Numbered from the stretch's first letter, positions 1-9,970 are shown. The stretch is 64,000 bases of DNA from Alteripontixanthobacter maritimus (GCF_003340475.1 NZ_QBKA01000002.1:1435501-1499500), one strand, 5' to 3'. The notes: generated by a model from the sequence alone, not told the origin. Program-made: numbers and translations.

Positions 1-2
1 CC

Positions 3-182
3 TTGCGCGCGGAGCCGGGATGCTTGGGCGACCCCCGCCCACCCCGAGCGGACGGGTCGGCAGAAGCGTTGTCGGAGGATCGGGCGGAAGAGGAGTCGCT
101 GGACGGCATCGCGGTTCACCTGTGCGTGTGCGGAGGGGAACCGGGTGCGGTAATGTGTGCGGGGCGTGTAGGACAGGGGTGA
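3..182 (+). CDS. possible 3' end of an upstream gene
   Basis: One frame stays open from the window edge to a TGA at 180-182. Its third codon positions are mostly G or C, as expected of real coding sequence in this genome. The translated tail is moderately acidic in the middle and ends Gly-Gln-Gly. I recognise no domain, and about 60 codons are too few for a firm call. It would be the C-terminus of a gene starting before the window. A shorter overlapping frame (20-208) looks less gene-like. Confidence 0.25.
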   Translation: MRAEPGCLGDPRPPRADGSAEALSEDRAEEESLDGIAVHLCVCGGEPGAVMCAGRVGQG

Positions 183-186
183 TTCG

Positions 187-597
187 ATGGCGACTTTGGG
201 CCGATTGACGGACACAGTAACCGAATACTGCGCACGGTATAACATGGACGGATGCCCAATCAGCGAGCCGTATCTCCTGTATGAGCATTGGCAAACTATG
301 TCATTTCCCTACGCCGCGAAACCAGGGTGCTACGCATTTTTCGACCAGGACGGGATATTGCTCTATATTGGCAAGGCATCGTGCGGAAGCACTATTGGAA
401 GGCGGGTCGACACTTATTTCAGGTGGGGCATCAATAAACCGGCAAAACTTGGTCGTACCGGCTCTGCATCTTGGGCGGGAGAGCCAAGAACCCTTCATAC
501 CATACCCGTCGAGCAGGCTCACCAAGCCCCATCGCTGGAAGAATACTTAATCGAACATCTGCGGCCACCCGAGAACCAAGCCGGTCGCGCGGGTTAG
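187..597 (+). CDS. GIY-YIG domain protein
   Basis: A 136-residue protein with a recognisable GIY-YIG nuclease core. GCYAFF at about residues 47-52 stands for the GIY strand, LLYIGKAS at 58-65 for the YIG strand, and GRRV at 71-74 supplies the conserved Arg after it. A C-terminal LEEYLIEHLRPPEN (117-130) supplies the family Glu and Asn. The domain is nearly the whole protein, so this is a stand-alone form with no UvrC-like or DNA-binding extension. Stand-alone GIY-YIG proteins are often tied to DNA repair or mobile elements. The role here is unknown, although it sits about 2 kb from uvrA. The start follows a spacer of only 4 bases after the possible upstream gene. Confidence 0.65.
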   Translation: MATLGRLTDTVTEYCARYNMDGCPISEPYLLYEHWQTMSFPYAAKPGCYAFFDQDGILLYIGKASCGSTIGRRVDTYFRWGINKPAKLGRTGSASWAGEPRTLHTIPVEQAHQAPSLEEYLIEHLRPPENQAGRAG

Positions 598-928
598 CCG
601 AGCCTGTTGGGGAGGATTATGCCTGGGTACAGTTATTTCCCTGCCGAGCGGGCCACATCTGTCACCGGCCGACGGGTTTTCGATTCGGGCAGAGCCTGAA
701 CTATACTGCTCCCAGTCGCCTATTGTAGCACAACAAACGGGCGGGCTTGCCCTGTTCGGGCTGGTGCTCGGAAGATTTCGCGCACGAATTAGCGGAGGAG
801 TTGACGCGTGTTCAAAGGTTGGACAGTAGCTAGACTCACTTGTGCTTCTGCGGTCGAGCATCGGACATATTAATGAAATGTGCCTGTAGCCAGAAGTGGT
901 AGTTGATAAGAGAAACATTCTTTTCCGA
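598..928. other. intergenic region, nothing recognised
   Basis: This 331-bp spacer lies between the GIY-YIG gene and the convergent low-GC gene. I see no convincing gene, repeat or terminator in it. Its composition falls from high GC at the left to lower GC at the right, so it contains the left border of the low-GC segment. Confidence 0.5.
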
Positions 929-2425
929 CTAGGTCGATTGATTTGTTAATCGATCCCATTCCGCGGAAAATGTTACAGGAGTAAATTCTTGAAGTTCACT
1001 GCCGAACTCACTGTATATGAAATTAGCTAGGGACCATTGCGGGTATTCTCCTTCAGACTTTCGTTGAAAGATTTCTGCTATCGTCTTTTTGTTAGCAACA
1101 TACAATGCGGCTTCAAAATCTGCCACGGGACAGAATGTCATAGGTATTTTATTAGGAAGTTTTGGATCAACGCCAACTCGTTGCAGGTCACGCGCTAAAG
1201 GCTCCAAAACCTCTCGCTCAACATGTACACCGAAAGATTGCCAGTCTTCCAATGTAACGACGGTCAGAAATACATCTTTACCATCCGGTTGCCAATGAGA
1301 ATATCGACCGCATAACGCATCGGACAAAGTTTGATAAGCTTGCAGCGCGAAACCTCTAATTCGATCAAACTCTTTACGAATTTGCTCGCGATCCATCAGA
1401 TCACTTATGCCTCGAAACCTTATCTGTGCCGCTTTAGCTTCTACAAAAAGGTGGCCTGTTTCGTCTGATACAATCCAATCTATAGAGTCCTTTCGACTTT
1501 TTTTAGCGCCATACTTTTGCTCAGGAAGTACTCGTAAATTCTCGCGACCAGCGGTATGCGCAACCTTTCCGATTAGGCCCTGAACTGCTGGACCAAGAAA
1601 TTTTGAACCAGTATCTCCTAATTTTATAATGTCGAAATAGAGCCCGCTGGTAATTCTACGTAAAAGAAAATTTGTAATGGGGCAGAAGATTTTGCTATCT
1701 GATAGCCTTATAAGTGGATGACCTCTAAGAGGATTGAACGTGTAAGCCCAATTTACATTGTGCGATTCAAGCTCTTTATACTTTTCTCGAAGCGTAGCTA
1801 TAGTATAGCTAAGCTCATTAATGTAATTGTTCATTTGTAAGTTCGACACGGAATTCAAACTATTTGACACTGGAACGTTCATGACTGGGCTATTGGTGAA
1901 ATGGCCCGACAGCGCTACAGATATCTGAAATAGTTCAGTTACCGACATTCCAAATGTATCGCGGACTGCCGTAATCAAGCCCACCTGACGATAAAGCCAG
2001 TGGTAACGTGCGACATGCTCTTGATTTATACCTGTTTGCCAAGGAAATTGTCGGTGCGCTATTCTGATAAGCTCAAAAAGAACATCGTCATCTGGGCCGT
2101 CATGAGCACCGTAAATATCGTTCTCTGTCCGCTTTATCAAATTTATTGCTTTTGCTACGTCACTCCAATTTTTGAACTCTTTGCCTCCTTGCTCTGGACT
2201 ATTTAAGATTATCTCACGGATAAGCGTCTCAAACTCCCACTGAACAATTCCATATTTCATGGCGTGTGACTTGGTAAAAAGGCGATTGATACGCAATTTA
2301 TCTGGAAGTGGCCTGTTATAGTCCAAGAACTGCATAAAGCTGTAAGCCGCCTCCAGACCACTATACATATTAAATTGGCGAAGGTGGTTTCGAAGCGGCT
2401 TATACAAGCTGTAAGTGTTAGTCAT
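929..2425 (-). CDS. hypothetical protein with PD-(D/E)XK-like nuclease motif
   Basis: A 498-residue cytoplasmic protein with no signal peptide or membrane segment. The only recognisable element is around residues 313-331: Asp in DSIDWIV, then FVEAKAA, with hydrophobic strands between. This is the D-x(n)-ExK layout of a PD-(D/E)XK nuclease core (D313 or D316, E329, K331). Residues 1-230 are helical with no family I recognise. Codon use is clearly more A/T-rich than in uvrA and the rest of the window, which suggests recent acquisition. It is a single gene with no methylase or helicase partner, so it is not a complete restriction system in this window. A defence or mobile-element role is inference. 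Confidence 0.6.
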   Translation of the reverse strand: MTNTYSLYKPLRNHLRQFNMYSGLEAAYSFMQFLDYNRPLPDKLRINRLFTKSHAMKYGIVQWEFETLIREIILNSPEQGGKEFKNWSDVAKAINLIKRTENDIYGAHDGPDDDVLFELIRIAHRQFPWQTGINQEHVARYHWLYRQVGLITAVRDTFGMSVTELFQISVALSGHFTNSPVMNVPVSNSLNSVSNLQMNNYINELSYTIATLREKYKELESHNVNWAYTFNPLRGHPLIRLSDSKIFCPITNFLLRRITSGLYFDIIKLGDTGSKFLGPAVQGLIGKVAHTAGRENLRVLPEQKYGAKKSRKDSIDWIVSDETGHLFVEAKAAQIRFRGISDLMDREQIRKEFDRIRGFALQAYQTLSDALCGRYSHWQPDGKDVFLTVVTLEDWQSFGVHVEREVLEPLARDLQRVGVDPKLPNKIPMTFCPVADFEAALYVANKKTIAEIFQRKSEGEYPQWSLANFIYSEFGSELQEFTPVTFSAEWDRLTNQST

Positions 2426-2513
2426 AAACGAAAATCACCTGTGCTTCATCAAAACGATTTTACTAAAAATCTTTCGTTTTATAATTTATCTAAAAGCAAA
2501 GAAAACCCGGTCC

Positions 2514-2705
2514 TTAATACGCCGTCGCCTTCGCCCGCTCCAGCATCGGGATCAGATACCCCCCGGTATAGCTCCCTTCCACCTTCGATACTTTTTCCGG
2601 CGTCCCCTGCGCCACTACCTCACCCCCGCGCACGCCGCCGCCGGGGCCGAGGTCCAGCACGTGGTCGGCAGTCTTGATCACATCGAGATTATGCTCGATC
2701 ACCAT
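2514..2705 (-). pseudogene. remnant of a second uvrA, 3' end only
   Basis: The reading frame encodes 63 residues that align without gaps to the last 63 residues of the adjacent full-length UvrA. By eye about three quarters are identical. Both contain [27 protein letters not shown] and SYTG, and both end at the equivalent position. The fragment keeps no ATP-binding site or zinc module and cannot function alone. It lies 52 bp beyond the uvrA stop on the same strand. Because it differs throughout, it is not a recent tandem copy. It is better explained as the displaced tail of a divergent uvrA left after recombination. Confidence 0.8.
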
Positions 2706-2757
2706 CGTTGACCTTCGGTCAGCTGCGCTTCCGACAAGGTCAGGACAGGGGCCATCG

Positions 2758-5673
2758 TCATGCAGCCGTTTCCGCCTGGCGGGTCAGTAGCGGGCCGAGA
2801 TACTGGCCGGTGTAGCTGCGCTTCTCCTTGACGATTTTCTCAGGCGTGCCCTCGGCGACGATCTCCCCGCCCCTGACCCCGCCTCCGGGGCCGAGGTCGA
2901 GAATATGATCTGCCGTTTTTATCACATCGAGGTTGTGCTCAATGACAATGACCGAATTGCCCTGCTCCACCAGCCGGTGCAGCACTTCGAGCAGTTTGCG
3001 GACGTCCTCGAAATGCAGGCCGGTGGTCGGCTCGTCGAGGATGTAGAGGGTCTGGCCGGTGCTGCGTTTGGACAGTTCCTTTGCGAGCTTCACTCGCTGC
3101 GCCTCCCCGCCTGACAGCGTGGTCGCCTGCTGGCCCACCTTGACGTAGCCCAGCCCCACCTCGTTCAGCATTGCCATCTTGTCGCGGATGGGGGGGACGG
3201 CCTTGAAGAAGCCTTCCGCATCCTCGACCGTCATGTCCAGCACGTCGGCGATGGAGAGGCCCTTGAACTTCACTTCCAGCGTCTCGCGGTTGTAGCGTTT
3301 GCCGCCGCATTCCTCGCACGTCACATAGACGTCGGGCAGGAAGTGCATCTCGATCTTGATCAGGCCGTCGCCTTGGCACGCCTCGCACCGGCCGCCCTTC
3401 ACGTTGAAGCTGAACCGGCCGGGCTTGTACCCGCGCGCCTTGGATTCCGGCAGGCCGGCGAACCAGTCGCGGATCTGGGTGAAGGCGCCGGTATATGTCG
3501 CGGGGTTCGAACGCGGCGTGCGGCCGATGGGCGACTGGTCGATCTCGATCACCTTGTCGCAATGTTCCAGCCCCGTGACCTTGTCATGCGCGCCGGCGAT
3601 CACCCGCGCGCCGTTCAGCGTGCGGGCCGCGCTGGCATACAGTGTGTCGATGGTGAAGCTGGACTTGCCGCTGCCCGAGACCCCCGTAACGCAGGTAAAG
3701 GTGCCGAGCGGGATGGAGGCGGTCACGTTCTGCAGATTGTTGGCGCGCGCGCCGTGCACCGTCAGTTTCTTACCATTGCCCTTGCGACGCTTGGCCGGGA
3801 TCTCGATCCTGCGCCGCCCGGTGAGGTAATCGGCGGTGAGCGATTTTTTCGATTTTAGCACTTGCTTCAGCGTGCCTTGCGCCACGATCTCGCCCCCGCG
3901 CACGCCCGCGCCCGGCCCGATATCGACCACGTGGTCGGCCTGGCGGATGGCATCCTCGTCATGCTCGACCACGATCACCGTGTTGCCGAGGTCGCGCAGG
4001 CGTTTCAGCGTTTCAAGGAGGCGGTCGTTGTCGCGCTGGTGCAGGCCGATGCTGGGTTCGTCGAGCACATACAAGACGCCCGAAAGCCCGCTGCCGATCT
4101 GGCTGGCGAGGCGAATGCGCTGGCTTTCCCCGCCGCTCAGCGTGCCGCTGGTCCGGTCGAGATTGAGGTAGTCGAGTCCGACATTGTCGAGGAAGCCCAG
4201 CCGTTCGTTGATTTCCTTCAGGATGGCCTTGGCGATCTGCTGCTGCTGCGGGCCGAGCTGCGCGTCGAGGGTGAGGAAGAACTCCTTCGCGTCGGACACG
4301 GACATGCGGGTGGGTTCGCTGATGTCGGTGTGCGCGACCTTCACCGCGCGCGCCTTCTCGTTCAGCCGTGCACCGCCGCAGGTTTCGCAAGGCTGCGCGG
4401 TCTGGAACTTGGCCAGCTCCTCGCGCATCCAGGCGCTTTCGGTTTGCAGCAGGCGGCGGTTCAAATTGCCGACCACACCCTCGAACGCCTTGTTCACAGT
4501 GTATTGTTTTCGCCCGTCCTTGAAGGTGAGCGGGACGCGCTTGCCCTTCGTGCCGTGGAGGATAACCGTGCGGCTTTCCTCGGCCAGGTCCTGCCACGGC
4601 GTCGTGAGGTCGAAGCCGTATTCCTTCGCCAGACTGCCGAGCACCTGCATGTAATAGGGGCTGGGCGGGTTGGACTTGGCCCACGGCACCACCGCGCCCT
4701 TCTTCAGGCTGAGCATTTCGTTGGGGACGATCAGCTGCGGATCGAACAGCTGTTTCTCGCCCAGCCCGTCGCATGTGGGGCAGGCGCCTTGCGGGGCGTT
4801 GAAGGAGAACAGGCGCGGCTCGATCTCCTCGATGGTGAAGCCGGATACCGGGCAGGAGAAGCGTTCGGAAAAGACGATGCGGTTGGCCGGCACGCCGGTG
4901 CCTTTCATCTTGTCGCCGGTATCCTCCTCGCCCTCGCGTCCCGGCACCACGCCGTCGGCCAGATCGACATAGGCCAGCCCGTCTGCCAGCCGCAAAGCCT
5001 GTTCGAAACTGTCGGCGAGGCGTGTTTCCAGCCCTTCCTTCACTGCCAGCCGGTCGACCACGACTTCCACATCGTGCTTCAGCTTCTTGTCGAGCTTGGG
5101 GCTTTCCTCAATCGGGTAAATCTCGCCGTCGATGCGTACGCGGGTAAAGCCGGCCTTCTGCCATTCGGCCAATTCGCGGCGATATTCGCCCTTACGCCCG
5201 CGGATCACCGGAGCAAGCAGATACAGCCGCGTGCCTTCAGGCAGTTCCATCACACGGTCGACCATGTTGCTGACCGTTTGTGCTTCGATCGGCAGGCCGG
5301 TCGCGGGTGAATACGGCACCCCGACGCGCGCCCATAACAGCCGCATGTAGTCGTAAATTTCGGTCACAGTTGCCACAGTGGATCGCGGGTTGCGGCTCGT
5401 GGTTTTCTGCTCGATGGAAATCGCAGGCGACAGCCCGTCGATATGCTCCACATCGGGCTTCTGCATCATTTCGAGGAACTGGCGCGCGTAGGCGGACAGG
5501 CTTTCGACGTAACGCCGCTGCCCTTCGGCATAGATGGTGTCGAAAGCGAGCGAACTCTTTCCGCTGCCTGACAGGCCGGTAATCACGATCAGCGCATCGC
5601 GCGGCAGATCGATGTTGATACCCTTGAGGTTATGCTCGCGCGCACCGCGTACGGAGATTTTTGTCAAAGCCAT
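2758..5673 (-). CDS. uvrA: excinuclease ABC subunit UvrA
   Basis: The damage-recognition ATPase of nucleotide excision repair. It acts as a dimer, scans DNA with UvrB and hands the lesion over to it. The 971 residues are about the usual length. Both ABC modules are complete. The first Walker A is GLSGSGKSS (about 33-41) with signature LSGGESQR. The second is [10 protein letters not shown] with signature LSGGEAQR. The C-terminal zinc module is visible as CEACQGDG followed by TCEECGGKR, and an internal CPTCDG belongs to the insertion domain. A direct-repeat SOS box lies just upstream of the ATG, so LexA control is expected. The remnant of a second uvrA tail lies immediately downstream. Confidence 0.97.
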   Translation of the reverse strand: MALTKISVRGAREHNLKGINIDLPRDALIVITGLSGSGKSSLAFDTIYAEGQRRYVESLSAYARQFLEMMQKPDVEHIDGLSPAISIEQKTTSRNPRSTVATVTEIYDYMRLLWARVGVPYSPATGLPIEAQTVSNMVDRVMELPEGTRLYLLAPVIRGRKGEYRRELAEWQKAGFTRVRIDGEIYPIEESPKLDKKLKHDVEVVVDRLAVKEGLETRLADSFEQALRLADGLAYVDLADGVVPGREGEEDTGDKMKGTGVPANRIVFSERFSCPVSGFTIEEIEPRLFSFNAPQGACPTCDGLGEKQLFDPQLIVPNEMLSLKKGAVVPWAKSNPPSPYYMQVLGSLAKEYGFDLTTPWQDLAEESRTVILHGTKGKRVPLTFKDGRKQYTVNKAFEGVVGNLNRRLLQTESAWMREELAKFQTAQPCETCGGARLNEKARAVKVAHTDISEPTRMSVSDAKEFFLTLDAQLGPQQQQIAKAILKEINERLGFLDNVGLDYLNLDRTSGTLSGGESQRIRLASQIGSGLSGVLYVLDEPSIGLHQRDNDRLLETLKRLRDLGNTVIVVEHDEDAIRQADHVVDIGPGAGVRGGEIVAQGTLKQVLKSKKSLTADYLTGRRRIEIPAKRRKGNGKKLTVHGARANNLQNVTASIPLGTFTCVTGVSGSGKSSFTIDTLYASAARTLNGARVIAGAHDKVTGLEHCDKVIEIDQSPIGRTPRSNPATYTGAFTQIRDWFAGLPESKARGYKPGRFSFNVKGGRCEACQGDGLIKIEMHFLPDVYVTCEECGGKRYNRETLEVKFKGLSIADVLDMTVEDAEGFFKAVPPIRDKMAMLNEVGLGYVKVGQQATTLSGGEAQRVKLAKELSKRSTGQTLYILDEPTTGLHFEDVRKLLEVLHRLVEQGNSVIVIEHNLDVIKTADHILDLGPGGGVRGGEIVAEGTPEKIVKEKRSYTGQYLGPLLTRQAETAA

Positions 5674-5684
5674 AGGTCGCGCGT

Positions 5685-5699
5685 GTTCCTGATGTGTTC
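5685..5699 (-). promoter_or_regulatory. LexA (SOS) box upstream of uvrA
   Basis: GTTC-N7-GTTC on the plus strand (GAAC-N7-GAAC as read toward uvrA) is the direct-repeat LexA operator type known in alphaproteobacteria. It ends 12 bases before the uvrA start codon, where a repressor would block transcription or initiation. uvrA is a classical SOS gene. This is a motif match by eye only. Confidence 0.65.
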
Positions 5700-6114
5700 G
5701 CTGAGGTCAAGGTTTGGGGATCAAGTTCTGTTGTCGAAGGGTCGGGGCTGATCCTGATATGCCTTCGTGCACACGCGACGGATGACGCCCATGCCGGTTC
5801 CTGAACCATCGAATAATGCCGAAAGCTGCATGTGGTGTGCGCATATTCGATTGCCAACCGTAACTTGTATCGTGGACCCCATAAGCCAACCCTGCAATGA
5901 AAGCTGGGCGAGGCTGACCCGGCCTCGTGCGACCTGGAAACTCGACCGAACCCAAGGCAAGCGGCGATTGAAGACGAGTTTTACTACCAACCGTTAACGC
6001 GAGCCGGTGAAGCGTGGACCGAATTGGGCTGGCGACCGTTGGGTAGGTAAGAAACAGGAAAACCATGCTTTTTATAGCGGTTATTCGAGAAACAATGATT
6101 TGGGGCAATAGCAC
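5700..6114. other. intergenic region between uvrA and the muramidase gene
   Basis: About 415 bp separate the divergent uvrA and muramidase genes. Short frames exist on both strands but none has a convincing domain or ribosome site. I see no ssb gene here. The region probably holds the promoters of both genes. Confidence 0.5.
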
Positions 6115-6906
6115 ATGGTCAACAAGACCGTAAAACCGAAACGGTTCAGCACGAGGCAGGCTTTTTCCCGCCGCCGGGACCGTGCCAGGGCGCTCATCAA
6201 GACAATGCGTGAACGCCGTCGCCAGAACCGGATGCAGCGGCGTCTGGCACCCAAAGCATCGATGCCGCGACGCATGTCGAAACGACGCAAGGCCACCCTG
6301 CTGGTGTCGGCCGGCGCGATGGGCATGTCGACCGCTGCGCAATATGTTCAGCCGATGCAGGTTACCACGATCGAACGCCAGGTAGCGTATTATGATCAGC
6401 TGGAAGAAACGCGTGTAGATGCAAGTGAATTACGAGCCAGCGAAGCCTTTAAGGAAGCGCTGATCGAAGAAGAAGGCGTTCGGGAAACGGTTTACCGCGA
6501 TGTCGCTGGCTACCCCACTGTCGGAGTAGGTCACCTGGTTACGAAGGCCGATAATTTACGCGTCGGTGACCGTGTCAGCTACGACCAAATCCTGGATTTC
6601 CTAGAACAGGACCTAAAGGCGGCGGAGGCTGCCACCCAGCGTCTCGCTGGCGATCTGCCACTCTTCCAGCATGAATTCGACGCGCTGCTCGACCTTGTAT
6701 ATAATGTCGGTGAAGGCAACGTGTCGGAGCGAAAAAGCCCCAAGCTGAATACTGCTATCGCATCGGGCGATTATGCCGGTATTGCCGCTGAACTCGACTA
6801 TCACCACGCCGGCGGGTCGAAGGCAAACGGACTGGTCAATCGCAGTGAGCGTCGCACCGCTATTTTTATGGACGCAAATTATGAGAACCCGCGCGAAGTG
6901 GCGTGA
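6115..6906 (+). CDS. membrane-anchored GH24-type lysozyme (muramidase)
   Basis: A 263-residue protein with a phage-lysozyme-like GH24 domain in its second half. The catalytic layout of T4 lysozyme is intact: Glu120 in EEEG, Asp129 in YRD, Thr135 in GYPTVGVGH. LVYNVGEGN and the C-terminal VNRSERR match the rest of the fold. Residues 1-59 are very rich in Arg and Lys, and a short hydrophobic stretch follows (about 60-78). This suggests a cytoplasmic basic tail, a signal-anchor and a periplasmic enzyme acting on peptidoglycan. No other phage genes surround it. The stop overlaps the start of the following lipoprotein gene, so the two are probably co-translated. Confidence 0.8.
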   Translation: MVNKTVKPKRFSTRQAFSRRRDRARALIKTMRERRRQNRMQRRLAPKASMPRRMSKRRKATLLVSAGAMGMSTAAQYVQPMQVTTIERQVAYYDQLEETRVDASELRASEAFKEALIEEEGVRETVYRDVAGYPTVGVGHLVTKADNLRVGDRVSYDQILDFLEQDLKAAEAATQRLAGDLPLFQHEFDALLDLVYNVGEGNVSERKSPKLNTAIASGDYAGIAAELDYHHAGGSKANGLVNRSERRTAIFMDANYENPREVA

Positions 6907-7561
6907 ATTCGGTGTCCTAATTCCGGCGCTTCTTCTGGCCGGCTGCGGCATCTTTGCAGAACGTGACGACCACCAGTCAGAAGCAACAAAACCCGGATCG
7001 GCGCGCGAAAGCTTAGCTACCAATCTCGAACAGGCGCGCGAGGTCGAGGATTGTCTGGTCGTCGTTTGGGATGCCCAGGCCGACCGTGACGAGGACTTCG
7101 ACCGTAGCAACGACACCGCCAATGGGGGGGCGATCTCATGCGCCACCGGCACCAGCCCGAGCCAGTTCGAAGCGGCACTGGCAGCGATCCGTGCAGCCGC
7201 ACAATCGGGTGACAAAGCCCGTATCCTGCGTGAGATTGGGATCCCCCTGTTGTTCATCGACGCAGAGGGCAACCGGCGCGAGCTGACCGATCCGCAGCGG
7301 ATCGAAGAAGCTTTCGACGAGGTTTTCGATGAGGAAACGTTAGGTGTTCTGCGGCGTTTGGAATTATCCGATATGGCAGTCGCGAAGGAGCAAGGCGCCT
7401 TTTTCGAACTCGGTTCGATCTGGTTGAGTGTCCCGGAACCGGGCGCGCGGCCGAAGCTGGTAACCGTCAATCGTCAGGCCTTGGGGGAGGCAGCGCAGGC
7501 CGCGAAACGCAAGGTCGATGACAATGCCGGACAGAGCGTTCCGATACGTCCGGACAGCTAA
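6881..7561 (+). CDS. hypothetical lipoprotein coupled to the muramidase
   Basis: Starting at the ATG at 6881 gives a 226-residue protein with a clean lipoprotein signal: a basic start, a hydrophobic run, then LLAGC with the lipidated Cys at residue 22. The frame is open further upstream, but that part lies inside the muramidase gene and lacks a signal. The mature protein is acidic, with two Cys (one in EDCLVVVWD, one in ISCATG) and no domain I recognise. It overlaps the muramidase gene by 26 bases. A partner or regulator of that enzyme at the envelope is plausible but is inference. Confidence 0.7.
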   Translation: MRTRAKWREFGVLIPALLLAGCGIFAERDDHQSEATKPGSARESLATNLEQAREVEDCLVVVWDAQADRDEDFDRSNDTANGGAISCATGTSPSQFEAALAAIRAAAQSGDKARILREIGIPLLFIDAEGNRRELTDPQRIEEAFDEVFDEETLGVLRRLELSDMAVAKEQGAFFELGSIWLSVPEPGARPKLVTVNRQALGEAAQAAKRKVDDNAGQSVPIRPDS

Positions 7562-7699
7562 TCGGCTCCATCTTCGGGTGGGCCGACTGCGCAGCGTCAT
7601 ATCGCACCGGGCCATGCTGCGTTCAAGAAAATGGTTTAAAACGATACTACACCGGCTACGCACAGCGTAGCGGCAATGTTTTGCAGGAGAGAGAATTTG

Positions 7700-9970
7700 T
7701 TGAAGACACGTCTGATGATGGCCACGGCCGCCGGTTCGCTATTGACCGGTTGCGCCACCGTAGGGACCGACCCGGTCAATATGCCTGCCGACGGCACCAT
7801 GGACATGGCCCCGGTGCTCGACCTGTCGCAGGTAAGCAGTGGCACCGGCTATTTTGCCGACCGTTCGCAGCTTCCCTTCCACGCTCCTGATTTCACGCAG
7901 CTTTCCGATGATGATTTTGCCCCTGCCTTTGCACAGGCGATGGACATTCACGCTCAGGAAATCGCCCTGATCAAGAATAACAAGGCTGCACCGACATTCG
8001 CCAACACCATCGTTGCGCTTGAACAGTCCGGCGCCATGCTCGGCCGGGTCGGTACCGTGTTCTTCGCGCTGACTGGCGCAAACACCAACGATACGCTTGA
8101 CGCGATCGATGCGGATATCAGCCCCAAACTGTCCGCGCATTACGACGGCATTATCCTTGATCCGGTCCTGTTTGCCCGGGTGAAGGCGGTGTACGACAAT
8201 CGCGCCGCGATGGCGATGACCCCGGAAGACGCGGTGCTGCTGGAAGAAACCTACAAGGACATGGTTCAGGCCGGCGCGCAGCTGGATGGGCCCGCGAAGG
8301 AAAAGGTCAAGGCGATCAACACGCGCCTGTCCGTGATGACGACCGAATTTTCGCAAAAGCTTGCTGAGGCTACCAAGGATAGCGCGCTCGTCGTCGATAC
8401 CCGCGCCGAACTTGCAGGGTTGAGCGATGCGCAAATCGACAAGGCGGCCAAAGCCGCTGCAGAACGTGGGATGGACGGTAAATATCTGATTGCGCTGCAA
8501 AATACGACGCAGCAGCCGCTGCTCGCAGAACTGGAAAACCGCGCTACGCGGGAAAAATTGTTCCGTGCCAGCTACAACCGCGCGGATCGTGGGGGCCCGG
8601 GCGATACCCGTTCCGCTATCGCCGAAATTGCCGCGCTTCGTGCAGAAAAGGCGGCATTGTTCGGCAAACCGGACTGGGCCAGCTACGTCATGTATGACCG
8701 CATGGCGAAAACGCCGAAAACTGCGCTCGACTTCATGACGCAGATGGTCCCCGCACTCGCCGCGACGCAGCGGCGCGAGGCCGCGCTTCTGAACGAGCAG
8801 ATCAAGGCCGATGGCGGCGATTACGAGGTGAAGCCTTGGGATTGGTCGCGCTATGCCGAATAGGTTCGGAAGGCCCGTTACGATCTCGATGAAAACGCGG
8901 TAAAACCCTATTTCGAATTGACCAACGTGCTGGAAGACGGCGTATTTTATGCCGCTAACAAACTGTACGGCCTGAATTTCGAAAAGCGCACCGATCTTCC
9001 GGTCTACCACCCGACAGTGACCACTTACACAGTGTTCGACCGCGACGGCAGCGAGCTCGGCCTGTTCTATTTCGATCCGTTCCAGCGTGACAACAAGCGC
9101 GGCGGAGCCTGGATGAGCAATTTCGTGGATCAGTCCAAACTGCTAGGTACGAAACCCGTAATCTACAATGTACTGAACATTCCGAAGGCAGCCGATGGCG
9201 AACCGCAGCTGGTCAGCTTCGACAATGTCGGCACGTTGTTTCACGAATTCGGCCACGCGCTGCACGGGTTCTTCGCAGACCAGCGATATGCCAGCCTGTC
9301 AGGCACCGCGACGGCGCGCGATTTCGTGGAATATCCCAGCCAGGTGAACGAGATGTGGGCGACTGATCCTGCGATCCTCGCGAACTACGCCAAGCATCAC
9401 GAAACTGGCGAGACTATCCCGGCGGAACTCATCGCCAAGATCGAGGAAGCTGCGACCTTCAACCAGGGCTACGCCTTGGGGGAAGTGGTCGAAGCCGCCC
9501 TGCTCGACATGAAATGGCATGCGCTTACTCCGGCACAGGCCCGCGCGATCGACACGCCTGAAAAGGTATCGGCTTTCGAGGCAAAGGCCCTGAGCGAGTT
9601 GGGACTGGAAGTCGCATTGGTGCCGCCACGCTATCGTAGCCCGTATTTCAACCACATCTTCTCCAACCCGGCGGGCTATAGCAGCGGCTATTATTCCTAT
9701 CTCTGGACCGAGATGCTGGACCGAGACAGTCGTGAATGGTTTGCCGAGAACGGCGGGCTTACACGCGAAAACGGCGACCATTATCGCGCCACGGTGTTGA
9801 GCCGCGGCGGCACGCAGGACTATTTCGACATGTATCGCACGTTCGCGGGCCGCGAGCCCGACGTGACGCCGATGTTAAAAGCACGCGGGCTGATTGCCGA
9901 TGATGGCGGCTCGGATGCAAACGCGGCCGCGGATGGCGCTTTGCCGCCACAAACGGTTGGCACCAATTAG
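7700..9970 (+). pseudogene. M3 family metallopeptidase (Dcp/oligopeptidase type), interrupted by an in-frame TAG
   Basis: Two open stretches in the same frame (to 8863, and from 8864 to 9970) together form one M3 zinc peptidase of about 756 codons. They are separated only by a TAG at 8861-8863. Family members usually read YAE-(K or Q)-VRKARYDLDE across this point, so the stop could come from a single change in AAG or CAG. The zinc site HEFGHALHG lies after the stop (about 9241-9267), so the upstream product would be inactive. The start is taken as TTG 7700 behind AGGAGAG, giving a lipoprotein signal with box LLTGC. It could be a genuine nonsense mutation or a sequencing error. The 3' end overlaps the convergent gene by 4 bases. 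Confidence 0.85.

Noticed and set aside
3862-5310. Long open frame antisense to uvrA (482 codons)
   Set aside because: It lies wholly inside a certain gene, has no domain, and long antisense frames are expected in high-GC coding DNA.
7739-9010. 423-codon minus-strand frame across the M3 peptidase stop codon
   Set aside because: It could suggest that the peptidase frame is not real, but both peptidase halves match one family in one frame, so this is a shadow.
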